Notes: generated by a model from the sequence alone, not told the origin. A DNA stretch of 60,566 bases from Anaerolineaceae bacterium (GCA_003524305.1 DQHW01000011.1:97693-158258), one strand, 5' to 3'; shown: positions 1 through 8,368, numbered from the stretch's first letter. Made by a program: numbers and translations.

Positions 1-336
1 GTAAATCAAAATTGGGCTGAAACTGAGAAACTTGCCCGTCAGAGCGCGCTTGATCACCTGGCCAAACTGGGAGTCAAAGATATCGATGCCCACCTCAAGT
101 TTGAGGCAGTCTACACACCCGCATCATGGAAGAAACACTACAACCTGGTGAATGGTTCCACCCATGGGTTGTGCCACGACCTGATGCAATTGGCCTGGTT
201 CCGTCCGCATAACCGGCATGCCAAATACCGCAACCTGTTCTTTGTGGGCGCCAGCACCCACCCGGGCACAGGCATCCCCAACGCGCTAATCTCGGCGCGT
301 TTGGCCGTCCAACGCGTTCTGGATGAATTGGGATAA
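1..336 (+). CDS. Phytoene desaturase-like FAD-dependent oxidoreductase, 3' end only
   Basis: Open from base 1 in frame 1 to TAA at 334-336, giving the last 111 residues of a protein that begins outside the window. The tail carries the pattern typical of the C-terminus of CrtI-family carotenoid desaturases: FEAVYTPASWKKHYN, then GSTHGL, LAWFRPHNR, and LFFVGASTHPGTGIPNAL, the part of the FAD-binding fold that closes over the cofactor. The family dehydrogenates phytoene or related C30/C40 polyenes at the membrane. Which desaturation or isomerisation this member performs cannot be read from the tail. A hairpin terminator follows about 40 bases after the stop, so it ends its transcription unit. 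Confidence 0.85.
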   Translation, partial: VNQNWAETEKLARQSALDHLAKLGVKDIDAHLKFEAVYTPASWKKHYNLVNGSTHGLCHDLMQLAWFRPHNRHAKYRNLFFVGASTHPGTGIPNALISARLAVQRVLDELG

Positions 337-373
337 AAAATATACAGAAAAACAATGAAAATACACCTTTTTA

Positions 374-418
374 AGAGGCGGGTGTCTGTAAATAACACAT
401 TACCTGCCTCTATTTTTA
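374..418 (+). terminator. Rho-independent terminator after the desaturase
   Basis: AGAGGCGGGT (374-383) pairs with ACCTGCCTCT (402-411) with one mismatch, followed by ATTTTTAT. It lies about 40 bases downstream of the desaturase stop codon. The loop is 18 bases. Confidence 0.7.
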
Positions 419-509
419 TACTTCTCTTCTGAAACACCCATTATTAATCAATAAATGGTTTTTCAACCAAAAATCTTTTACACCTTCTTAACAAATCCTT
501 CGTAATTGG

Positions 510-576
510 TTAATCTCTCCAGGATATATTAATAGTGTGGGTTTTAGCCACAAAATTAATTATAAAGAGAGATTAA
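510..576 (+). promoter_or_regulatory. Inverted repeat in the surE leader overlapping the ribosome binding site
   Basis: TTAATCTCTC (510-519) and GAGAGATTAA (567-576) are perfect reverse complements. Between them sits a second small stem, TGTGG (536-540) with CCACA (548-552). The right arm contains the GAGAG that would serve as Shine-Dalgarno sequence for surE at 581. If the whole span is transcribed, the outer stem would mask the ribosome site. If transcription begins after the TATATT near 525-530, the repeat could instead be a DNA operator. Either role is inference. Confidence 0.35.
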
Positions 577-580
577 AAAG

Positions 581-1363
581 ATGAATATACTCGTCACCAA
601 CGATGATGGAATCACAGCCCCCGGCCTGCTTGCTTTGGCACAATCCATGATGAAATATGGCGAGGTTACCGTGCTCGCTCCTGACCGAAACTGGTCCGCT
701 TCGGGACATGTTAAAACCATTGATCGACCGGTTAGAGTGAAAGAGTTGCATCTGGCAGATAATCTTACTGCCTATGCAAGCGACGGCGCTCCTTCTGATT
801 GTGTCGCCCTGGCATTATGCGGATTTTTAAAGAATAAAATAGATATTGTGGTCAGCGGCATCAATCCGTATGCCAACCTGGGGCATGATGTCACTTATTC
901 TGGCACGGTCACTGCCGCCATGGAAGCTGCTATTTGGGGCATCCCTTCTATTGCTGTATCGCTGGATTCACCGAATCACCATCCTGGTCCAATTGATTAT
1001 TCCACTGCTGCGGAAATTGCAGGGTCAGTGCTTGAAGCCTTTACGCGGTATAAATTGCCATCAAACACATTGCTGAATGTCAATGTGCCATTTTTACCCC
1101 TTGCTGAGATTAAAGGGCTGCGCAGTACGCGGCTTGGGTTGCGTGTGTATCACGATAAAGTGGACGCGCGCGTCGATCCGCGGGGTCAGGCTTATTACTG
1201 GATCATCGGAGATTCTCCAACTGGCGTGAGCGAATTGGGTACGGATGTGGGTGCGTTATCAGATGGATACGTGTCAATTACCCCCCTTCAATTGGATTTG
1301 ACTGATTATCATCTTCTTTCTGAAATCAACGGGTGGGAGTGGAAAAAACCAGATAGCAACTGA
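581..1363 (+). CDS. surE: 5'/3'-nucleotidase SurE
   Basis: A 260-residue protein of normal SurE length. The metal site is visible at the N-terminus (VTNDDGI, Asp8 and Asp9), followed by SASGH (Ser39 to His43) and SGINPYANLG with Asn94, the residues that coordinate the divalent metal in this family. SurE enzymes remove phosphate from nucleoside 5'- and 3'-monophosphates in the cytoplasm and some also cut short polyphosphate. The start ATG is preceded by GAGAG at about 10 bases. The gene stands alone, with about 100 bases to the next gene. An inverted repeat spans its leader. Confidence 0.95.
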   Translation: MNILVTNDDGITAPGLLALAQSMMKYGEVTVLAPDRNWSASGHVKTIDRPVRVKELHLADNLTAYASDGAPSDCVALALCGFLKNKIDIVVSGINPYANLGHDVTYSGTVTAAMEAAIWGIPSIAVSLDSPNHHPGPIDYSTAAEIAGSVLEAFTRYKLPSNTLLNVNVPFLPLAEIKGLRSTRLGLRVYHDKVDARVDPRGQAYYWIIGDSPTGVSELGTDVGALSDGYVSITPLQLDLTDYHLLSEINGWEWKKPDSN

Positions 1364-1468
1364 TGAGGAAGACAATCATTTACCGACTGTTAACACAAGG
1401 TTTTTTCGCTATTAACATTAAAGTTGTAATTTTAAAGTAATTCACAGAACAATTTTTTAGGATTAATC

Positions 1469-3193
1469 GTGATTATTAATACACAGGATTATACAAAACA
1501 GACTGTATTTCCACTGCCCATTGAACTACCCATCAAACAGGCTATTGATATGAAAGTAATGGATTTAACATTGATCGATTGCAGCGTGGATGCCCATTTG
1601 ACAGTCCGTGAAGTGGCAAAGATTTTTGAAGTTCATCAAGAATGGCCAGGGGTTATTTTAAAATCCGATCTGTTATTTCTAGGGATGCTCTCAAGGAATC
1701 GTTGTTTTGAAGTACTCGGAAAACCCTATGGTCTGGAAGTTTATTCTCGAAAATCTATTCTTGAGTTTTATGACGCCATGAAACATAAATTTGTTGTAAT
1801 TGACGGTCATACCTCGATTCAAGATGCAGTAAAAACGGCACTCACACGAGAAAAAAATATTATTTTTGATCCTGTTGTTGTACAAGTTAATGAAGATTGT
1901 TTTTGTCTGGTAAATATTCATGATCTGCTGCTGGCGCAATGTGACGTGCTGGAAAATCTCTATGAAGAAGTACATCAACTTTCAATCATTGACCCGCTCA
2001 CTCAGCTCAATAACCGGCGAGGCTTTTTTGAATGTGCCCAGCCAGAAGTTATCCAATCGCAAAACAATCAAAATGATCTCTCGGCATTGATGATCGATAT
2101 TGACAACTTCAAAAAGGTCAATGATCAAAATGGTCATTTTGTCGGTGATCAAGTATTGTGCGCTGTGGCTGACGAAATTCAAAAAACACTCCGTCAAACG
2201 GATTTGATTGGCAGATATGGGGGCGAAGAATTTATCGGGCTGCTGCCAAGTACATCGATTGAAGCGGCTCAAACCATTGCTGAACGACTACTCAAGGCAG
2301 TTGAGAACAGAATAATAAAAGTAAACGAAACTGAAGTTTCTGTAACCACCAGCATCGGCATCTGTCATATCGCGGACGCCAATGGTTCACTTGATTTGCT
2401 GCTGTCGCAAGCCGACCAGGCTATGTATTGGGCAAAGGCAACTGGCAAGAACCGGGTGAGCAGATGGACACCTGAAGTATCAAATTCAACAGCGATGGAT
2501 GTTATCAAACACGGGTTGAAAATCAAATCCATCCAGAAGAACAATACCAAAAAAACCGAACAAATAACAAAGATATATGATGAAACTATTGAAGGCTGGT
2601 CAAAAGCAATCGAGATGCGCGATAAAGAAATGGAAGGTCATTCAAAAAGAGTAGTTGAATTAACCCTAGAATTAGCCAGAAAATGTGGTGTTAATGAAAG
2701 AGATATGGATGATATTCGCAGGGGAGCATTACTTCATGACATCGGCAAGATTGCCATCCCAGACCCGATTCTATTCAAACCGGGTAAGTTGAATGAAGAA
2801 GAATGGCAGATCATGCGCAAACATCCGGTGTATGCTTTAGAGTTTCTTTCGCCGATCAGCTTTTTGAAAAAAAGTATCGACATTCCCTTCTGTCATCATG
2901 AACATTGGGATGGTAGCGGTTATCCACGCGGATTGAAAGGTGAAGAGATCCCCCTGGCCGCGAGAATCTTCACCCTTATTGATGTTTGGGATGCATTATG
3001 CTCAGACCGCTGTTATAGATCAGCCTGGCCAATAAATGAAGTACAAGAATACATCATTTCACAATCTGGAAAAATGTTTGACCCGAGAATTACAAATATT
3101 TTCATTCAAATGATTGAAGAGAAATTGATCATTGAACCAAATAATAATGCTCGTATTATCGAACACTCAACGCAATTATCCCCCCTCCTATAA
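1469..3193 (+). CDS. Cyclic-di-GMP turnover protein: CBS-like region, GGDEF and HD-GYP domains
   Basis: 574 residues, GTG start. Residues about 25-160 resemble a pair of CBS motifs, a likely ligand-sensing region. A GGDEF domain follows (about 170-335) with GGEEF at 251-255 and an intact inhibitory RxxD site (RQTD, 242-245) five residues before it. An HD-GYP domain occupies about 370-550, with His391, HD at 423-424 (LLHDIGKI) and HHEHWDGSGYPRG at 476-488. Family knowledge says GGDEF makes and HD-GYP hydrolyses cyclic di-GMP; both active sites look complete, so the N-terminal module may set the balance. No membrane segment or signal peptide is seen, so it should be cytosolic. It stands alone. 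Confidence 0.93.
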   Translation: MIINTQDYTKQTVFPLPIELPIKQAIDMKVMDLTLIDCSVDAHLTVREVAKIFEVHQEWPGVILKSDLLFLGMLSRNRCFEVLGKPYGLEVYSRKSILEFYDAMKHKFVVIDGHTSIQDAVKTALTREKNIIFDPVVVQVNEDCFCLVNIHDLLLAQCDVLENLYEEVHQLSIIDPLTQLNNRRGFFECAQPEVIQSQNNQNDLSALMIDIDNFKKVNDQNGHFVGDQVLCAVADEIQKTLRQTDLIGRYGGEEFIGLLPSTSIEAAQTIAERLLKAVENRIIKVNETEVSVTTSIGICHIADANGSLDLLLSQADQAMYWAKATGKNRVSRWTPEVSNSTAMDVIKHGLKIKSIQKNNTKKTEQITKIYDETIEGWSKAIEMRDKEMEGHSKRVVELTLELARKCGVNERDMDDIRRGALLHDIGKIAIPDPILFKPGKLNEEEWQIMRKHPVYALEFLSPISFLKKSIDIPFCHHEHWDGSGYPRGLKGEEIPLAARIFTLIDVWDALCSDRCYRSAWPINEVQEYIISQSGKMFDPRITNIFIQMIEEKLIIEPNNNARIIEHSTQLSPLL

Positions 3194-3202
3194 ACAACAA
3201 AA

Positions 3203-3244
3203 ACTCCTGACAGGCAAATAAAATAAAAAAAACCTGTCAGGAGT
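3203..3244 (-). terminator. Terminator between convergent genes
   Basis: ACTCCTGACAGG (3203-3214) and CCTGTCAGGAGT (3233-3244) form a perfect 12-bp stem around an A-rich 18-base loop. On the minus strand the stem is followed by a T-rich tail, so it should end the leftward PHP/glycosyltransferase unit. Confidence 0.75.
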
Positions 3245-3262
3245 GGATAAAGGCAAATTGAA

Positions 3263-4297
3263 TTAATCAAATGCTGAAGGCAGCCAATTAAGAGCCCAGT
3301 TGCGTCTGATTACAGGTTTAGTCTGACGCAATTCACTTAGTGATAATTGCAAGATGTTGCGGCATTCATCAGCAATTCGGCTGGCAGAAGTTCCACCGTT
3401 TTGAATAGGCGCAAGTTTACGCAGCGTATCTAGGTCAAAGTTGGAATAAACTTCCTTTCCAAGTGCAATACCGGTAAAAACAACCGAAGAAACCTGGGTT
3501 ATCAAGACGCTGCAATTTGCGATCATGTGGTTGGTGTTTCCATCTTTAAGAATGATGACATCAGTAAAAATGGACCTGATTTCACGTTCTGCCCTGCGCA
3601 TGTTTTCATTTGGATGCAGTCGGAATAATACCTTTCTACCTGCAGCCAGGTGTTTCACCCTGTGGAGGAAAGCCATTCGATTTTCAAATTTTCCGGTTTC
3701 ACGTATGCTCGAAGTAGCCACAAGAACATAATCATGCAGCGGAAAATCATTACTTACTTCATTACGGGCATTATCAAAATTGGGAATCCCCGTGACTACG
3801 ATCTTGGAAGGTTTTACCCCTTTTCGGATAAACAAATCTTTATATCCATGAGAAGCAACAAAGAAGCGATCATAGGCATCAGAAAGCCCCGTAGCGGCAG
3901 TGTTGGCCAAATATCGGGGAAGGCCAAGATTCTTAACCGCATGGTAGGCAAAATTTTCAGGTTCAGTGATGCCCTCTTGAACCAAAACAAGTCGGTTTCT
4001 ACGAATATTGGATTGAACAATTAGATCGGTGGAGGTAATCGCTAAATCATATTGGTACTTACGCCCGCCAAAATCCAAGGGTAAACGATTGGTGTTTAGG
4101 TAATCCTCCGTATTTGCATGATGACTGCCCGCCAAAATAGTGTGGTCTAAAAGCCCCGAAGAAGCCATTTTGGCGAGCACACCTTCTGCATAAAAAGGAG
4201 AAAAGAAAACGTTGTATTCAGGCAACGAATGCGCAATCTTGTGCATCATGGTGGTTTGATTGAGAGAACCACACACAAAAAGCAAGTTGGCAGTCAT
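3263..4297 (-). CDS. Glycosyltransferase-like (GT-B fold) protein
   Basis: 344 residues from the ATG at 4297 (MTANLLFVCGS). A longer open frame exists to 4408 but would run inside the upstream PHP gene. The layout suggests a two-domain GT-B protein: an N-terminal half with LLFVCGSLNQT, and a C-terminal half with KIVVTGIPNFDN, VLVATSSIRETG, VLFRLHPNEN and a loop CSVLITQVSSVVFTGIALGKEV. That last pattern resembles CDP-glycerol glycerophosphotransferase and UDP-sugar transferase or epimerase families. The acceptor is unknown. It starts 11 bases after the stop of the PHP gene, so the two are probably co-translated. Most likely role: modification of a surface glycan or polymer, inferred. Confidence 0.6.
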   Translation of the reverse strand: MTANLLFVCGSLNQTTMMHKIAHSLPEYNVFFSPFYAEGVLAKMASSGLLDHTILAGSHHANTEDYLNTNRLPLDFGGRKYQYDLAITSTDLIVQSNIRRNRLVLVQEGITEPENFAYHAVKNLGLPRYLANTAATGLSDAYDRFFVASHGYKDLFIRKGVKPSKIVVTGIPNFDNARNEVSNDFPLHDYVLVATSSIRETGKFENRMAFLHRVKHLAAGRKVLFRLHPNENMRRAEREIRSIFTDVIILKDGNTNHMIANCSVLITQVSSVVFTGIALGKEVYSNFDLDTLRKLAPIQNGGTSASRIADECRNILQLSLSELRQTKPVIRRNWALNWLPSAFD

Positions 4298-4308
4298 TGC
4301 CCAAAAAC

Positions 4309-5088
4309 CTAAGGTTGAACAAATTGAGTCATTGAATTCATCGCCTGGATTTTCGCCAGATTTGCAAATCGGATGGAGGCATCGGGAGCAGCGTTCCAAC
4401 TCACCCATCCCAACTTGCGCAGCAAAAAGTTAGGGATATAAGAAGTCAAAACAGCAGTTCCAGTCAAACCGGTGCCACGTCTGGGTGTGGTTGTTCGGTT
4501 TAAGATTGCTGTCTTGAGGTCTTGGGCTGTTTTCCCCTCGAACCAGGAGGAACCCGTTCCAATCATGCGCAAGATGTGTGCATCACTATCGCCCAATTGA
4601 GCCAAAGGCAACGACCGAGATTCTTCCTCAACCATTTTATTACTGCGGGTATAGACCAAACCGCCATTGAAAGACTCAACCCCAACCAAAGTTTTTGCTG
4701 CTTCTGGGTGAGCTAATGTTTCACGGATTTTGTCAAATTTCAAACTATTCACAGCTTTGGCCATGGGGTGGGCGGCAACACACAGCCCCCCCTGGTCAGC
4801 AACTCTTTTTACGGTTTCTAATAAACTAAGCCCCGCGGGAATAAGCCGATTGATAAACAAGCACAAGACGTGGCCGTCTTTGGATGATACTTCAACACCC
4901 GGGATCACTTCAAGGTTGTATTTGGGAGCTAAAGCCATCGCTTCTGCCACACCAGCCATGGTGTCGTGATCGGTAATGGCCAACACATTTAAATCAGTTT
5001 TACTGGATGCATATTTCAAAATCGCCGGGATGGAAGCTGTTCCGTCATGACTATGAATGCTGTGTATGTGTAAATCTGAATAACCCAT
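4309..5088 (-). CDS. PHP-domain metal-dependent phosphoesterase
   Basis: 259 residues with the PHP signature motifs: DLHIHSIHSHDG near the N-terminus, AITDHDTMAG around residue 40, GVEVSSKDGH, AAHPMAK and LGDSDAHIL, supplying the His and Asp residues that bind the metal cluster. Family members hydrolyse phosphomonoesters or act on 3',5'-bisnucleotides; the substrate here is not evident. The start is well supported by GGAGG five bases before ATG. It is the first gene of a two-gene unit with the glycosyltransferase-like protein. It is a free-standing PHP protein rather than a DNA polymerase module, as it is too short and lacks any polymerase motif. Confidence 0.85.
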   Translation of the reverse strand: MGYSDLHIHSIHSHDGTASIPAILKYASSKTDLNVLAITDHDTMAGVAEAMALAPKYNLEVIPGVEVSSKDGHVLCLFINRLIPAGLSLLETVKRVADQGGLCVAAHPMAKAVNSLKFDKIRETLAHPEAAKTLVGVESFNGGLVYTRSNKMVEEESRSLPLAQLGDSDAHILRMIGTGSSWFEGKTAQDLKTAILNRTTTPRRGTGLTGTAVLTSYIPNFLLRKLGWVSWNAAPDASIRFANLAKIQAMNSMTQFVQP

Positions 5089-5201
5089 TTATTCCTCCAT
5101 TTACCTTTATTTACATATAAAGGATACCCATTCAAGATTAAGAGATTGGGTTTATCTGGTTAACAAAAGGTAAAAGATTGGTAAGCATTGATTTAAATCG
5201 A

Positions 5202-5230
5202 ATCCCACCTGCAATTTGCACAGGTGGGAT
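5202..5230 (-). terminator. Hairpin downstream of the pspC-like pair
   Basis: ATCCCACCTG (5202-5211) pairs perfectly with CAGGTGGGAT (5221-5230) around a 9-base loop, about 45 bases after the stop of the leftward PspC gene. The T tail on the minus strand is weak. Confidence 0.55.
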
Positions 5231-5275
5231 CAATCGGGATAGTTAGTTGGTTTTCAATCAGTAACTTCTGTAATT

Positions 5276-5470
5276 CTACAAAGGTTCTTCGGGGATGACA
5301 ATCATCATGATGATATATGCCCAAAAGGTGCCGCCAACCAATAACAACCCAAGTACGAACAAAAGCCGCACCAGGGTGGGATCGATTTTGAAATAAGCAG
5401 CTAAACCTCCGCAAATGCCAGAAATTCGGCGGTCTGTTCGAGAACGATAAAGACGTCTGTTTTCTTCCAC
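5276..5470 (-). CDS. Small PspC-domain membrane protein
   Basis: 64 residues, essentially only a PspC domain: RLYRSRTDRRISGICGGLAAYF, split here as a basic N-terminus followed by GICGGLA, then one or two hydrophobic segments (RLLFVLGLLLVGGTFWAYIIMM) that should cross the membrane. The start is GTG at 5470, preceded by GGAG. It follows its paralogue by 12 bases. In enterobacteria PspC is part of the phage-shock envelope-stress response; stand-alone PspC stubs like this are common in Gram-positive and Chloroflexota genomes and their partners are mostly unknown. No PspA or PspB is encoded nearby. Confidence 0.85.
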   Translation of the reverse strand: MEENRRLYRSRTDRRISGICGGLAAYFKIDPTLVRLLFVLGLLLVGGTFWAYIIMMIVIPEEPL

Positions 5471-5482
5471 TATATTCTCCTT

Positions 5483-5683
5483 TTATAGATTTGATTCTGG
5501 AACAACGAGCCACATGATCAAATAAACCCAAAAGGTCAGGCTGCCTGTTAAAAAGAACCCAGCCACAAAAATAAGCCGCATGACAGTTGGGTCAATGTTG
5601 AGGTATTCTCCCAATCCGCCGCATACTCCGCCGATCTGGCGCTGTGAAATCGAACGATAAAGCTTTCTAGGTTGATTATCCAT
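5483..5683 (-). CDS. Small PspC-domain membrane protein
   Basis: 66 residues from ATG at 5683, chosen because AGGAG lies 6 bases upstream; an in-frame ATG at 5701 lies before that ribosome site. The architecture matches the gene downstream: basic start (RKLYRSISQRQ), GGVCGGLGEYL, then a hydrophobic stretch ending in LIMWLVVPE. The two proteins are clearly paralogous and are encoded 12 bases apart, so this is a tandem duplication expressed as one unit. Probable role in envelope integrity or stress, inferred only from the PspC domain. Confidence 0.85.
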   Translation of the reverse strand: MDNQPRKLYRSISQRQIGGVCGGLGEYLNIDPTVMRLIFVAGFFLTGSLTFWVYLIMWLVVPESNL

Positions 5684-5817
5684 TATAGTCTCCTGTGTCA
5701 CTTTCTAGATATATTTACGCACGAGAAAGCAGAAAGTTGCGTGAGAATGGTGCAATTTCATTAAAACAGACTAAAATAAAGATATGGTTAATGGTAACGG
5801 ACTTGATCGGAGGAAAA

Positions 5818-6093
5818 ATGTCTGCCAACAAGTATCCAGAAGCACACAAATTGATCCTGTTTGTTGAAAAAGCACCATTTTCAGCAGAAGATAAAACCCG
5901 AATGATTCAAATGCTTCAGACAGACGGGATGACAGATGAAAGCACAAGTGCCGTCCACCAGGCTCTGACTGCCCTTCCAAAAGAAGCCTACAAAGATGAT
6001 TGGCAGCACGCCAAATTTATGATGGATTTGGCAACATTATTGAAGCAGTGGCAGCTTGTCGATGGTAGTAAGAATTTTAAACATTCCAGGTAA
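5818..6093 (+). CDS. Hypothetical 91-residue soluble protein
   Basis: The ATG at 5818 has GGAGG at 6-7 bases and is preferred over an upstream in-frame ATG at 5695, which falls in the promoter side of the divergent PspC genes. The product is a small, mostly helical, charged protein (MSANKYPEAHKLILFVEKA, later ALPKEAYKDDWQHAKFMMD) with no signal peptide or membrane segment. I recognise no family. It is monocistronic, with a strong terminator 14 bases after its stop. Divergent position next to the PspC pair hints at shared control, nothing more. Confidence 0.7.
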   Translation: MSANKYPEAHKLILFVEKAPFSAEDKTRMIQMLQTDGMTDESTSAVHQALTALPKEAYKDDWQHAKFMMDLATLLKQWQLVDGSKNFKHSR

Positions 6094-6106
6094 TGAATGA
6101 CCGACC

Positions 6107-6138
6107 ACCCGCCCGGCATTCGACCGGGCGGGTTTTTT
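6107..6138 (+). terminator. Strong rho-independent terminator
   Basis: ACCCGCCCGG (6107-6116) pairs perfectly with CCGGGCGGGT (6124-6133) over a 7-base loop and is followed by six T. It separates the small hypothetical gene from the EamA transporter gene and argues that the EamA start lies downstream of it. Confidence 0.92.
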
Positions 6139-6168
6139 ATATCACAACCGAAAGCAGAACTGAATCAC

Positions 6169-7098
6169 ATGTACTCATTGAAATCTTTTTTTACGGATCG
6201 GCTTAAATCTGATTTGATCTTGTTGATGGCCGCCATCGTTTGGGGCGGCGGTTTTGTTGCGCAGCGCAGTGCTTCATCTCACCTTGGTTTTTTTGCATTT
6301 AATGGCGTGAGGTTTCTACTGGGCGGATTGGTGATGCTGCCCTTCGTGATCAAACGGCTGCGTAATAAACCCGGTCAACTTTTCTGGATCCTTCCTGCCG
6401 GGGCCATCCTCTTTGCGGGCAGTTCTCTTCAGCAAGCCGGCATCACCACCACTTCGGCAGGCACAGCGGGTTTTATTACCGGTGTTTATGTGGTGCTTGT
6501 ACCGCTGCTGATGGCCCTCTTCTGGAAGCACAAGACCAAACCAGTCATCTGGTTTGCCGCAATTGCTGCACTGGGGGGCACTTACCTCTTAAGCACCGGC
6601 GGCGCGGAACTGACACCCTCCAAGGGCAATCTGATCGTGCTGGTTGGCTCCCTGGTTTGGGCATTTCATGTGATCGTGGTTGGTTTTGCGGTCAAAAAAG
6701 TGGATGTCTTCGTCTTTTCAGTAGGACAGTTTCTTTTTTGCGGCATGCTGCATATGGTTTCTTCCATTTTCGTAAGCCCGCCAACCTGGGCTGCCATCCA
6801 GGTTTCGTGGCTTTCAATCTTGTATGCCGGTTTGGGATCTGTGGTGATTGGTTTCACTTTGCAGGCAGTCGGCCAACGTAAAGCGCCTGCCTCAGATGCC
6901 GCCTTGATCCTCAGCCTCGAATCCGTTTTTGCGGCTGTTTTTGGTGCACTGATTCTGGCAGAAACCATGAACTTCATCCAGATTGTCGGCTGTATCATCA
7001 TTTTGGCCGCCATCGTGATAGCCCAACTTCCTGCTTTCCAACCCAAATCTGATGAAAGCGAACCAACCGACAATTCAAAAGCAGGCATGCTTTCTTGA
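6169..7098 (+). CDS. EamA/DMT-family transporter
   Basis: 309 residues from ATG at 6169; a more upstream in-frame ATG (6097) would force translation through the terminator and is rejected. The protein is hydrophobic almost throughout, consistent with about ten membrane helices in two EamA repeats. Typical family stretches are LLMAAIVWGGGFVAQRSA near the start, AGTAGFITGVYVVLVPLL at the end of repeat one, and a closing ALILSLESVFAAVFGALIL in repeat two. DMT proteins export small metabolites such as amino acids; the substrate here is not predictable. The C-terminal 20 residues are polar and likely cytoplasmic. Confidence 0.88.
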   Translation: MYSLKSFFTDRLKSDLILLMAAIVWGGGFVAQRSASSHLGFFAFNGVRFLLGGLVMLPFVIKRLRNKPGQLFWILPAGAILFAGSSLQQAGITTTSAGTAGFITGVYVVLVPLLMALFWKHKTKPVIWFAAIAALGGTYLLSTGGAELTPSKGNLIVLVGSLVWAFHVIVVGFAVKKVDVFVFSVGQFLFCGMLHMVSSIFVSPPTWAAIQVSWLSILYAGLGSVVIGFTLQAVGQRKAPASDAALILSLESVFAAVFGALILAETMNFIQIVGCIIILAAIVIAQLPAFQPKSDESEPTDNSKAGMLS

Positions 7099-7166
7099 CA
7101 CTGCCAAAAGCCTATGATAGAGTTGCCTTCAGATCATAAATCCGTCCTCCAATAGAGGTAATCGTT

Positions 7167-7565
7167 TTGACTCACCCACACCAGCAGGCTCTCGTTGATC
7201 GCATGCGCGTGTTACAACGCTCCTCACCTGAGGTGGAGGCAGCCGCCTTGATAAGCCCGGATGGGTTGATCATCGCTTCAGCCTTAAAACCTGAAATTAA
7301 CGCTGATCGAATTTCGGCCATGTCGGCTTCGATACTGTCATTGGGTGAAGGCATCAGCAAAGAAACCGGTTTGGGATTTTTGGAACAGGTGCATATACAA
7401 GGAAGAGACGGTCACATTGTTTTGATGGCCGCCGGCGAGAAAGCCGTCCTCACAGCACTAATCACGGCACAGGCAAAAATGGGTGTACTACTGATGGATA
7501 TGCGGCATGCTGCGGAAGATCTATTAAGAATAATGTCACAAGATGATCAAAACCAGACCGAGTAA
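7167..7565 (+). CDS. Roadblock/LC7-domain protein
   Basis: 132 residues from a TTG start preceded by AGAGGT; an internal ATG 12 codons later is the alternative. The pattern VEAAALISPDGLIIASAL, then DRISAMSASILSLGEGIS, LEQVHIQGRDGHIVLMAAG and a final amphipathic helix matches the Roadblock/LC7 (MglB-like) fold. In bacteria these proteins usually form dimers and regulate small Ras-like GTPases or polarity systems. No MglA-like GTPase is encoded in this window, so its partner is elsewhere or it serves another purpose. It lies 24 bases before the mannosyltransferase-like gene on the same strand. Confidence 0.8.
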   Translation: MTHPHQQALVDRMRVLQRSSPEVEAAALISPDGLIIASALKPEINADRISAMSASILSLGEGISKETGLGFLEQVHIQGRDGHIVLMAAGEKAVLTALITAQAKMGVLLMDMRHAAEDLLRIMSQDDQNQTE

Positions 7566-7589
7566 CGGTCTTTGATTTCAGGAGCGTGG

Positions 7590-8315
7590 ATGAAAATTGC
7601 GGTTGTAATACCCACCTATAACGAAAAAGAAAACCTGCCCAAGATCACCGCCCAATTAATGGCGCTGCCGCTTGATTTGCGCTTATTGGTCATTGAAGAT
7701 AACAGCCCTGACGGCACCGGCCAGGTTGCAGATGAACTGAGCAAACAATATCCCGGCAAGGTGAGTGTGATGCACCGCACCGGCAAGCTGGGCTTAGGCA
7801 CTGCTTATATATCAGGGTTTAAACTGCTTCTCACAACTGATGCAGATGCCATCGGTCAAATGGACGCAGATTTTTCTCATCCACCTGAAAAGCTGTTGGA
7901 AATGATCAATGCCCTACAAGACGTTGATATTGTTGCCGGCTCGCGTTATATTCCGGGCGGCAGTCTGGATGAAAAATGGCCTTTTTGGCGTAAAGCACTC
8001 TCGGGTTTTGGCAACATTTATGCGCGCACCATTTTGGGTATGTCGCTCAAAGACGTTACCGGCGGGTTCCGACTCTGGAAGCGTCAAACGTTGGAAGCTT
8101 TTCCGCTGGATGAAGTAAGGGCAAATGGCTACGTTTTTCAGGTTGAAATGGCTTATGTGGCGCAGAAACTCGGATTCCGTTTCAAGGAAATTCCAATCCA
8201 CTTCAATGAACGGATTTACGGCCAATCAAAGATGAATTTTAGAATTCAGATAGAAGCTGCCCTGCGGGTTTGGGAACTGCCCGGTCGTTATCGGCATTTG
8301 AAGAAGATAAAATAA
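7590..8315 (+). CDS. Polyprenol-phosphate mannosyltransferase-like GT2 enzyme
   Basis: 241 residues from ATG at 7590, supported by AGGAG 6 bases upstream; an in-frame ATG at 7572 lacks such a site. The GT2 signature is clear: VVIPTYNEKENLP, VIEDNSPDGTG, GKLGLGTAYISGF, QMDADFSHPPE (the nucleotide-sugar and metal binding DxD region), GSRYIPGG and NERIYGQSKM. These match dolichol/polyprenol-phosphate mannose synthases (DPM1 family), which transfer mannose or a related sugar from its nucleotide form to a lipid carrier at the inner membrane face. No C-terminal membrane helices are present, so it is the soluble short form. Substrate is inferred from family. Confidence 0.85.
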   Translation: MKIAVVIPTYNEKENLPKITAQLMALPLDLRLLVIEDNSPDGTGQVADELSKQYPGKVSVMHRTGKLGLGTAYISGFKLLLTTDADAIGQMDADFSHPPEKLLEMINALQDVDIVAGSRYIPGGSLDEKWPFWRKALSGFGNIYARTILGMSLKDVTGGFRLWKRQTLEAFPLDEVRANGYVFQVEMAYVAQKLGFRFKEIPIHFNERIYGQSKMNFRIQIEAALRVWELPGRYRHLKKIK

Positions 8316-8368
8316 GTAATCAGACACCACCAACCAATACTAGTTCAGGAAAAAACACCTTATAAATC

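Noticed and set aside
4298..4408. N-terminal extension of the glycosyltransferase-like gene to 4408
   Set aside because: It would overlap the PHP gene in another frame and lacks its own ribosome site; the ATG at 4297 is better.
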